Below, piece after piece: positions 34,760 to 41,239 of a stretch of 41,239 bases of DNA. The notes beneath the pieces are model-generated. The model was given only the letters and a program-made list of their open reading frames with translations. It did not search any database and was not told where the DNA came from. Every line of letters starts with the position of its first letter. Within the stretch, counting starts at the first letter, position 1. Both the position numbers and the translations under genes were made by a program. This DNA comes from Paludibacteraceae bacterium (GTDB taxonomy: Bacteria > Bacteroidota > Bacteroidia > Bacteroidales > Paludibacteraceae). The stretch lies in contig JAFXPK010000015.1 of the NCBI GenBank assembly GCA_017527905.1, forward strand, positions 1-41,239, read 5' to 3'.

Positions 34760-35143
34760 GTGACGCTGAAGTCAAATAACGTTGTTTTAGACAAAAGTTT
34801 TGCCTTCTCAATAAGGATTGTCAATATGTATAAACATTTGACATCTGTGGCGGACAATAAGGAGTTTATCCTTTCTAAACAAGTTTTGAGGAGTGGAACC
34901 AGTATTGGCGCCAATATTCGAGAGTCTAGAAGGGCTCAAAGCCCGAAAGATTTCGTCAATAAATTGTATATCGCTTTAAAGGAGGCTGATGAAACATCTT
35001 ATTGGTTAGAGTTGCTGAATAAGACGGGATATCTTCCCGATGATGTTTTCGAGAGTATATCCTTAGACTGTGAGGAATTGGTTAAACTCTTGACATCCAT
35101 TATTAAGACGACTCAAAAGAAATATGGTGAGGTAGACGAATAA
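34760..35143 (+). CDS. Four-helix-bundle protein (S23 / 23S rRNA intervening-sequence protein family)
   Basis: The protein has 127 aa with a GTG start chosen by the AGGAG site and by the family N-terminus (N-V-V-L-D-K-S-F-A-F). Family hallmarks are SFAFSIRIVNMYKHL, EFILSKQVLRSGTSIGANI, RESRRAQSPKDFVNKLYIAL, EADETSYWLELLNKTGYLP, and SIIKTTQKKY near the end. Proteins of this family were first found in intervening sequences of 23S rRNA genes and also as isolated genes; their biochemical role is unknown, although the basic first and second helices suggest nucleic-acid contact. Its base composition is lower in G+C and its codon use is ordinary, unlike the highly biased genes on either side. AT-rich inverted repeats abut both ends. 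It therefore looks inserted into the NifU-like/GGGtGRT operon. It also resembles DGR Avd proteins in fold, but no reverse transcriptase is present. Confidence 0.9.
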   Translation: MTLKSNNVVLDKSFAFSIRIVNMYKHLTSVADNKEFILSKQVLRSGTSIGANIRESRRAQSPKDFVNKLYIALKEADETSYWLELLNKTGYLPDDVFESISLDCEELVKLLTSIIKTTQKKYGEVDE

Positions 35144-35176
35144 TTCAAAATTCATAATTCAAAATTCAAAATTATC
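35142..35176. repeat. Right AT-rich repeat flanking the four-helix-bundle gene
   Basis: Three near-copies of ATTCAAA or AATTCAAAATT occur in 35 bp, running from the stop codon of the four-helix-bundle gene to the base before the ATG of the GGGtGRT gene. It is complementary in type to the left repeat (AATTTTGAATT). Confidence 0.65.
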
Positions 35177-36196
35177 ATGATTAGAGAAGTTAAATTTGAA
35201 TCACAAGATCGCCGTATCAAGCAAATCAACGACTGCTTGAAGGCGCACGGTATCAAGTCCATCGAGGAAGCTAACAAGATCTGCGACGCTGCAGGTTTGG
35301 ATCCATACAAGACTTGCGAGGACACTCAGAAAATCTGTTTCGAAAACGCTAAATGGGCTTACGTGGTAGGTACTGCCATCGCTCTGAAGGAAAAGGCCAA
35401 GAACGCTGTTGAGGCGGCTAAATATATCGGTGAGGGACTCCAGTCTTTCTGCATCCCTGGTTCTGTGGCTGACGACCGTAAGGTGGGTTTGGGTCACGGT
35501 AACTTGGCTGCCCGTCTGCTCTCTCCAGACTCTAAGTGCTTCGCTTTCTTGGCTGGCCACGAGTCTTTCGCCGCAGCTGAGGGTGCCATCAAGATCGCTA
35601 CCATGGCTAACAAGTCAAGACCGGCTAACAAGCCTCTCCGTTGTATCTTGAACGGTTTGGGTAAGGACGCCGCTATGATCATCTCCCGTATCAACGGTTT
35701 CACCTATGTGCAAACTAAGTTCGACTACTTCACTGGTAAGTTGAAGGTGGTGAAGAAGATCGCTTATTCTGACGGTCCTCGCGCCGCTGTGAACTGCTAT
35801 GGCGCTGACGATGTTCGTGAGGGCGTTGCCATCATGTGGAAGGAGAACGTGGACGTTTCCATCACTGGTAACTCTACCAACCCAACTCGTTTCCAACACC
35901 CAGTAGCTGGTACTTACAAGAAAGAGCGCATGCTCGCTGGCAAGCCTTACTTCTCAGTGGCTTCCGGTGGTGGAACAGGTCGTACTTTGCACCCAGATAA
36001 CATGGCTGCAGGTCCTGCTTCTTACGGTATGACGGATACTTTGGGTCGTATGCACTCTGACGCTCAATTCGCTGGTTCTTCTTCAGTGCCTGCTCACGTT
36101 GAGATGATGGGATTCCTCGGAATCGGTAACAACCCAATGGTGGGCTGTACTGTTGCTTGCGCCGTTGAGGTGGATTTGTTCTTGAATAAGAAATAA
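35177..36196 (+). CDS. GGGtGRT family protein
   Basis: The protein has 339 aa and is soluble. The diagnostic motif GGGTGRT is at residues 264-270. It is followed by LHPDNMAAGPASYGMTDTLG and a C-terminal MMGFLGIGNNPMVGCTVACA, all expected for this family. The N-terminal part (residues 1-60) contains several Cys residues (DACLK-type helices, CDAAGLDPYKTCEDTQKICF). The biochemical function is not established; the family is common in anaerobes beside a NifU-like protein. Codon use indicates strong expression. It is the last gene of the operon, followed 20 bp later by a strong terminator. Its start lies directly against the AT-rich repeat, so its native ribosome-binding region may have been replaced by the insertion. 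Confidence 0.92.
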   Translation: MIREVKFESQDRRIKQINDCLKAHGIKSIEEANKICDAAGLDPYKTCEDTQKICFENAKWAYVVGTAIALKEKAKNAVEAAKYIGEGLQSFCIPGSVADDRKVGLGHGNLAARLLSPDSKCFAFLAGHESFAAAEGAIKIATMANKSRPANKPLRCILNGLGKDAAMIISRINGFTYVQTKFDYFTGKLKVVKKIAYSDGPRAAVNCYGADDVREGVAIMWKENVDVSITGNSTNPTRFQHPVAGTYKKERMLAGKPYFSVASGGGTGRTLHPDNMAAGPASYGMTDTLGRMHSDAQFAGSSSVPAHVEMMGFLGIGNNPMVGCTVACAVEVDLFLNKK

Positions 36197-36216
36197 TATT
36201 GTTTTTATACTTTCGG

Positions 36217-36249
36217 ACTCCCGTGGACTTGTGTTCACGGGAGTTTTTT
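36217..36249 (+). terminator. Rho-independent terminator after the GGGtGRT gene
   Basis: ACTCCCGTG (36217-36225) pairs with CACGGGAGT (36236-36244) around a 10-nt loop and is followed by a run of six T. It begins 20 bp after the stop codon. Confidence 0.92.
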
Positions 36250-36388
36250 GGTTATTATAGAGGTCTAAAGACGTGTTTTCCTTGCTTCGGCCGACTTTTT
36301 TCCAACTGTTTTTGATGCGATAATATATTAAAATTCTTTCAATTATTCGTATAGAATGATTCAAAAATCCTAAAAAAAAACCTTTGTT

Positions 36389-36419
36389 TTTGTTTTTTTA
36401 AGAATAATACATATCTTTG
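36389..36419 (+). promoter_or_regulatory. Consensus Bacteroidota promoter of the PorP/SprF gene
   Basis: TTTG at 36389-36392 and TATCTTTG at 36412-36419 are separated by 19 bp, a full match to the -33/-7 consensus. The predicted start of transcription is near 36426, giving a leader of about 40 nt. Confidence 0.8.
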
Positions 36420-36466
36420 TCCAACTAAGTATGTGCTTTTACTAATGCGATGAAAAACGTTTGAGA

Positions 36467-37459
36467 ATGATGAAGATAAAGTATTGTGTCGTAGGATTGT
36501 TGGCGCTTCTAGTATCATCTTTCCGTGCATATGCGCAAGATGATATCGTTTGCGACCAATATCATTTCAACTATTATCTGGTCAATCCGGCTGTGGCGGG
36601 CGCTGAGCGTTGTAGCCACTTGATGTTGACGGGCAAGTTCCAATGGACGGGTCCGGAGTTGCAGGATAAGCCGATGACCCAGACGCTGAGTTTCCGTACC
36701 CGTGTCTTGAAGAACGTCGGTTTAGGTATCTATGCCTATAACGACAAGAATGGTTACTCTTACAGGCAGGGTGGTGAGGTGACTTTCGCCTACCATATCC
36801 CGCTCTCCGAGAATAGCCATTACATGATGAAGACGCAGTCCATCGACCGCCAGTTGTCGTTCGGCCTCTCCTTGATGTTGAACCACTACAACTTCGAGAA
36901 GTATTTGTTTGACACCTACGGATACGAGGACCCGGCGCTAGGAAACGGTGGCTCCGATAAGGGTATGTATCTCAATGCCAATGCGGGTGTTTACTTCTTG
37001 TGGGATAACTTCTTCGCGGGTTTTTCCGCCAAGGATATCGTCCCGACGGAGTTGACGGAGTTGGGCCTGGAAGAGCCGAAACGTCCGCTCACCATGTTTG
37101 GCTTTTTGGGGTATGACTTCGACCTTGTGAACGAGATCACCCTTGAGCCTGCCGCGATGATCAAGCTGAATACGGAGGAGAACAGGCAGTTAGACCTCAA
37201 CCTGAAGTATATGCAGACCATCCCGGATAACAAGGATTTCTCCTATTGGCTGCAGCTCTCTTATCGCCACACGTTGGATAAAAGCGAGAACAACCCTGCG
37301 CCATTGTCATTCTATGCGATGGGAGGTATCCGCTACAAGGGCTTCCATTTAGGGTATGCTTACCAGTTGGGTCTGACAACTTTCCAACGCAAGAACGGTG
37401 GTTCGCACGAGGTGATGCTAGGTTATACTTGGTGCGTGACGAAACACTTCTGTAGATAA
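36467..37459 (+). CDS. PorP/SprF-family T9SS outer-membrane protein
   Basis: The protein has 330 aa from the first of two adjacent ATGs (36467 or 36470); an in-frame TTG at 36461 is less likely. The signal peptide MMKIKYCVVGLLALLVSSFR is cleaved near AYAQ. The mature start DQYHFNYYLVNPAVAGAERC is the family signature (QY.FN.Y.INPA.AG), followed by FQWTGPELQDKPMTQTLSF and repeated barrel strands (GLGIYAYNDKNGYS..., GVYFLWDNFFAGFSAKDIVP). It ends VMLGYTWCVTKHFCR. PorP/SprF proteins attach or help deliver specific T9SS cargo at the surface, and a dedicated copy usually precedes its giant partner. The very large secreted protein 162 bp downstream is that likely partner. Confidence 0.93.
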   Translation: MMKIKYCVVGLLALLVSSFRAYAQDDIVCDQYHFNYYLVNPAVAGAERCSHLMLTGKFQWTGPELQDKPMTQTLSFRTRVLKNVGLGIYAYNDKNGYSYRQGGEVTFAYHIPLSENSHYMMKTQSIDRQLSFGLSLMLNHYNFEKYLFDTYGYEDPALGNGGSDKGMYLNANAGVYFLWDNFFAGFSAKDIVPTELTELGLEEPKRPLTMFGFLGYDFDLVNEITLEPAAMIKLNTEENRQLDLNLKYMQTIPDNKDFSYWLQLSYRHTLDKSENNPAPLSFYAMGGIRYKGFHLGYAYQLGLTTFQRKNGGSHEVMLGYTWCVTKHFCR

Positions 37460-37513
37460 ATTATACCATGATTATTTTTTTTCTATAAAATATGGCATGT
37501 TTCCGATTTTTTT

Positions 37514-37521
37514 TATTTTTG
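37514..37521 (+). promoter_or_regulatory. -7 element of the second giant surface-protein gene
   Basis: TATTTTTG is an exact TAnnTTTG match. It predicts a transcription start near 37528 and a leader of about 94 nt that contains small potential stems (GTTTC/GAAAC, GGG/CCC). The -33 region is weak, so read-through from the PorP/SprF gene may contribute. Confidence 0.45.
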
Positions 37522-37621
37522 CAACCGACATACTGGTCGTTTCCGCTAAAGTTCGTTCGAAACAAGGGGGCGTACCCGTGTGTCCATTCGTTTTATGTTA
37601 AATATAATAGGGTATAAGAAT

Positions 37622-40600
37622 ATGAAAAGGATTAATTCATTAATTGGTTGCTTCACGTTCTGCGTGCTTTGCATGCTCAGTGGAGGTTCTGTTTTTGCCC
37701 AACCACAACCTTCTTTGCCTCTCGTTGCGGAGACGGATTTCTCTAGTTCGACGAAAGATCCTGATGCTGCTTTCGCATCAATGGATGAAGTGGATGGTTT
37801 TGGCAAATCTGTGATTACTCCTCACGTGTCAACGAATCTGACTTTAGCGAAAACCTTGAAAACCACCGCTACGAGGTCCGATTTCCTTAGCAAGGTTCAA
37901 TACGCTGTCACACCGAATCCTATTCGATTGGACTCTATACGTTTTGATGATAACAATGATAGCGGGGAATGGGGTTTTGTTGTCTCTGGCGGTTCGACTG
38001 CGCAAGGTCAAAAAATGCTTACGCTCGATGTGACGGGCGTGAAGGACGGTGGACGATACAGAGTTGAGGTGGATTTTTGTAATCCGTTTAACTCTAGTGA
38101 AAATCCTCCAGGATATGCGGCTCAGATTCGTATTGGCGTTAACAATGGCCCTACAAGTCAGGGACAAGATGTCTCTCAGGCAAATGCCAAAATTCAGAAG
38201 GGTGGTTGTACGACTGCTACGTTAAGTGGACCGACCCAAACGCAGGAGTTGATGGATATAGCAAACAATCGTCTTACTGTGACTATTTTTATTGGACAAA
38301 TGCAGGCTAATCAGGCCATTATGATTAAGAAAATCAGGGTATATGCGGAGGTGGAGCCTGCGATTGTTGGTCTTAATACTGTCTGTGCGGGAGGTGAAAC
38401 TTCTCACTTGTCCGCGGACAATACTTATCTCGGATGTACGATGCAATGGTATCGTGATGGCGTAAAACTTAATGGGGAGACAGGTACTACGTATACCCAT
38501 AAGTCAGCGAGTACTTTAGGCCAGGGCGAGACTAAGAAATATACATATTCCTATAAAGTGACAACTCCTAATGGGGATGTCTTTACTTCTTCGGATTTTG
38601 TGGTTACCGATAAGGTATGTTGTATCGGTGATGATGGACAAATGGTCTCTCGTAAGATGATTTGGCAGGATGACTTCGGTACGTTTACCTCAGCGAAAAA
38701 CTATTGGACATGGGATTATAGTAATCTTGCGGATCCGAAGAAAGTGCAACATACGGATGGTAAGAACTGGACAACCTGTACGGAAGTGACTTTTGATGCC
38801 AATGCGGAATGTAAGGAGGCTCCGTCAGGAGAAGGTCAATATACTGTCGCCGCGAATGTGACCTGTGCTTATGACAATGTTCAAGGTGGTACCCAATGGG
38901 GATGGGAGGCTTATTTCGGAAATGGTAAGCAACCAAAACAAAATGGATGGACGTATATACCGGATCACACGTATGGTACGAGTGGCGAATATGGAGGTAT
39001 GTTGTTCCTCAATTGTAATAACGAGCATGATAAGCCGATTTATGTTCGTCCAATCACGGGTTTGTGTCAAAAACATTTGACGTTGACTTGCTACGTGAAT
39101 ACGTTCTCTAATAGTAAAAATCCTGTGGATATTTATATCCAAGTGAAGGATTTAACTTCAGGTGTAGTCCATAAGTCAAGTCGAGTGACGAAATCTGCTA
39201 CAGGTAGTAAGGAGTGGGTTGCCGCTGAGGTGGATGTCGACTTGGAGGGAACCGATTTGGAGCTTTCCATCGTTTCTTATGGTGGAGATGGTGCGACTGG
39301 ACCCAATGATGAATACAATAAGTATGGTAATGACTTGGTGTTGGACGATATCCAGATTTTCGCATGTTCTCAGCCTGCGATAAATATCTTCTTCGATCCG
39401 GGATTGTCCGTTACGGAAGCATATTCCTGTGAAGGTAAGGAACTTGGTCTTTATGTGAATGAAACAGAAATGATCAAGACCAATTTGGGCGGGGAAGCAT
39501 ATTACGTGTACCAATTTTCGACTACTCCTGACGACAGTAAGTCTTGGCAGACAATCGCTGGTCCTGTGAAGGATATCTCATATCTTGATTTGTCTTCCAC
39601 GTATGATCCTACGTGGCGTCCTGGCAAGCAAGTTTATTACAGATGTATTTTGGGAGAGAAGAAAGCATTGGAAGATGAAATCGCCAATTATGGATATTTC
39701 CGTCCGAATGCGCCATGCGGCGAGTTTTCTGTCTCCACTCCGATCATTGCCACGAAGGAGTGTATTCAATGTTACGAGTCTGCTAAACCTGTCATCTCCG
39801 CTGATGGCGGTAGAATGGTAATATTGGATGAGACGAAAAGAACCGTTCACCTTTGCCATGGCGAATCCACGACATTGACTTCGAACGATGTGATCAGCAA
39901 GGATAAAGATGGAAATCCTTATGATAACTACACGATGTCTTGGCATGCGAATGATGCTTCTTCCGCAAAGATCAAGGCAGGACAGGGTACCGTTGCCGTT
40001 CCATACGAGGTGACTTGGGATAAGGCTGATAAGAATGGTACGAAGTACATCTTGAAGGTTCATGATAACGTGAAGGACGAGAGAGGTAACGAAATAGAGT
40101 ATTGTGATACTTATGACACCATCACCATCTTTGCTGATACGTTGCCTGTCGCACCAAAAGTTAAAATTCCTGAGTTCTGCGAAGGTTTGGCTTCCGAGAA
40201 CGATGATGTGAAGACATACCTCAGGAACCTCGCTTCTTCGCTCACGGGTTACAATGAGACCATTGAGGATGTTGCGGGTGGAAAATTTGACTTGACGACT
40301 TTCCTTACGGAATTGGATGCCCTGAGTGCTGCGAATAGTCCTGTCACCTTCTCTATTTTCTTGGAGGATGACGAGAGCAAATGTTTGAGCGACACTTTGG
40401 ACTTCGTGGTGACGATTCATGAAATACCAGTTGAACCTGTCACTGACAATAAGGATTACGTCATGGAAGAGGGCAAGACTAAGTCATTGTCGGAAACCGC
40501 CTCTCTGACGGATCAAACTTATAAGTTGCAATGGGAACCAACGACGCAGGCTGGTAGCGAGAACCTCTCCGCATATGTGGATGACGTTCCTACGATTTCT

Positions 40601-41239
40601 TTGAGCACTGAGGGCGAATACTACTATTTCGTCCGTCAGGTGAATGCGGCCGGTTGTGAAGGTCCTGGCAAAAAGGTTAAGGTGACTGTCAATTCCGCAC
40701 AGCCTCCTAAGGGCCGTGATACTGTAGTCTGCAAGGGATCTGCAGTGGACTTGAATGATATGGTGAGCACGACGGAGTCGATATACGAATTGCACTGGTA
40801 TAATAGTGCGAGTGCAACACCTGACGGTACGGGAAGCTCGACTGCGCCAAACGTATTGACGGATGCTCCTGGTGTATATGAGTTCTATGTGACGCAGCAG
40901 AGCACGGAGTCTCCTTACCCTGAGAGTAAAATCAAAACGATAACTGTGGAGGTTGTCGATGTCTACGAGCCAGACACGGTTGGCAACACCTACCACTACT
41001 GCTCGAACGACACGCCGGTGGAGCTGGTTGCGAGGTTGAACAAGGACGAGAGCAAGAGCTACTACGCGGACGCGTTGGTGTGGAGCGTGGACGGAGGCAC
41101 CGAGAGCGAGACGAAGCCGACGGTCAACACGAACGTGAGCACGACGACGACCTACGAGTACAAGGTATACCAGACCGCCAAGATCATGTTGCATAACGAG
41201 CTGCGCGACGTCTGCAAGGGTAACCCAGTGACTTGGAAC
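37622..41239 (+). CDS. Very large secreted T9SS-type surface protein, 3' end missing
   Basis: The frame is open for 1206 codons from the ATG at 37622 to the last base of the window, with no stop. An in-frame ATG at 37595 would add nine residues before the signal peptide and is less likely. The signal peptide is residues 1-26 (MKRINSLIGCFTFCVLCMLS, cleaved near VFAQ). Residues about 70-235 look like a jelly-roll module (MLTLDVTGVKDGGRYRVEVD). An Ig-like module follows (VCAGGETSHLSADN..MQWYRDGVKL). A second jelly-roll runs from MIWQDDFGTF (346) to DLVLDDIQIFACSQP (585). Ig-like modules with paired Cys follow to the end. This architecture is typical of Bacteroidota gliding or adhesin-type cargo, and the PorP/SprF gene just upstream supports it. 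The sorting domain, if present, lies beyond the window. The last ~270 bases are much richer in G+C at third positions. Confidence 0.88.
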   Translation, partial: MKRINSLIGCFTFCVLCMLSGGSVFAQPQPSLPLVAETDFSSSTKDPDAAFASMDEVDGFGKSVITPHVSTNLTLAKTLKTTATRSDFLSKVQYAVTPNPIRLDSIRFDDNNDSGEWGFVVSGGSTAQGQKMLTLDVTGVKDGGRYRVEVDFCNPFNSSENPPGYAAQIRIGVNNGPTSQGQDVSQANAKIQKGGCTTATLSGPTQTQELMDIANNRLTVTIFIGQMQANQAIMIKKIRVYAEVEPAIVGLNTVCAGGETSHLSADNTYLGCTMQWYRDGVKLNGETGTTYTHKSASTLGQGETKKYTYSYKVTTPNGDVFTSSDFVVTDKVCCIGDDGQMVSRKMIWQDDFGTFTSAKNYWTWDYSNLADPKKVQHTDGKNWTTCTEVTFDANAECKEAPSGEGQYTVAANVTCAYDNVQGGTQWGWEAYFGNGKQPKQNGWTYIPDHTYGTSGEYGGMLFLNCNNEHDKPIYVRPITGLCQKHLTLTCYVNTFSNSKNPVDIYIQVKDLTSGVVHKSSRVTKSATGSKEWVAAEVDVDLEGTDLELSIVSYGGDGATGPNDEYNKYGNDLVLDDIQIFACSQPAINIFFDPGLSVTEAYSCEGKELGLYVNETEMIKTNLGGEAYYVYQFSTTPDDSKSWQTIAGPVKDISYLDLSSTYDPTWRPGKQVYYRCILGEKKALEDEIANYGYFRPNAPCGEFSVSTPIIATKECIQCYESAKPVISADGGRMVILDETKRTVHLCHGESTTLTSNDVISKDKDGNPYDNYTMSWHANDASSAKIKAGQGTVAVPYEVTWDKADKNGTKYILKVHDNVKDERGNEIEYCDTYDTITIFADTLPVAPKVKIPEFCEGLASENDDVKTYLRNLASSLTGYNETIEDVAGGKFDLTTFLTELDALSAANSPVTFSIFLEDDESKCLSDTLDFVVTIHEIPVEPVTDNKDYVMEEGKTKSLSETASLTDQTYKLQWEPTTQAGSENLSAYVDDVPTISLSTEGEYYYFVRQVNAAGCEGPGKKVKVTVNSAQPPKGRDTVVCKGSAVDLNDMVSTTESIYELHWYNSASATPDGTGSSTAPNVLTDAPGVYEFYVTQQSTESPYPESKIKTITVEVVDVYEPDTVGNTYHYCSNDTPVELVARLNKDESKSYYADALVWSVDGGTESETKPTVNTNVSTTTTYEYKVYQTAKIMLHNELRDVCKGNPVTWN

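Noticed and set aside
34760..35143. Four-helix-bundle gene as the Avd accessory gene of a diversity-generating retroelement
   Set aside because: No reverse transcriptase, template repeat or variable repeat was seen in the window. The sequence fits the S23 family better.

Overview
The window looks like a chromosomal segment of an uncultured Bacteroidales-type Bacteroidota. The main clues are Bacteroidota-style promoters (TTTG / TAnnTTTG), very few Shine-Dalgarno sites, type IX secretion (T9SS) cargo with SprB repeats and a C-terminal sorting domain, a PorP/SprF partner protein, and typical family members such as Bacteroidota LptD, a GGGtGRT protein, a DUF4956/VTC pair and a GT3 glycogen synthase. 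This assignment rests on protein pattern recognition only; no rRNA or tRNA is present.

Layout. (1) 1-15.0 kb, minus strand: a T9SS surface locus. A giant 13.1-kb gene encodes about 4371 residues: a signal peptide, three parallel beta-helix segments, a long SprB-repeat array and a type A sorting domain. It is followed after 8 bp by a 572-aa outer-membrane beta-barrel gene, then by the 5' end of another exported protein cut by the window edge. (2) 15.05-15.62 kb: the only long gene-free stretch. It is AT-rich and holds DnaA-box-like words. (3) 15.6-24.6 kb: an FGE-sulfatase-fold lipoprotein (plus strand), then miaA, alpha-glucan phosphorylase, GT3 glycogen synthase and lptD (all minus). (4) 24.6-28.6 kb: divergent from lptD, an amidase, an MlaD-type MCE protein and dnaA, then a PRiA4_ORF3-like gene. 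(5) 29.3-33.8 kb: a compact run of five genes: a small secreted repeat protein, a VTC-type polyphosphate polymerase domain, a DUF4956 membrane protein, a DUF2490 protein and a YejM/PbgA-like membrane sulfatase-fold protein. (6) 33.9-36.25 kb: a NifU-like/GGGtGRT gene pair interrupted by a four-helix-bundle (S23-type) gene bounded by AT-rich repeats, closed by a strong terminator. (7) 36.4 kb to the end: a PorP/SprF gene with a near-perfect promoter, then a second very large T9SS-type surface protein that runs off the window.

How the parts fit. Two surface-adhesin loci bracket housekeeping and envelope genes: LPS transport (lptD), peptidoglycan cleavage (amidase), lipid transport (MCE), glycogen storage, tRNA modification and replication initiation. 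All genes from 24.67 kb onward are on the plus strand. All genes before it except the lipoprotein are on the minus strand.

The items most worth follow-up are these: the four-module higher-order repeat in the giant protein; the candidate mobile S23 cassette inside the GGGtGRT operon; and the VTC-DUF4956-DUF2490-YejM-like operon, which may be a split polymer synthesis and export or envelope system.
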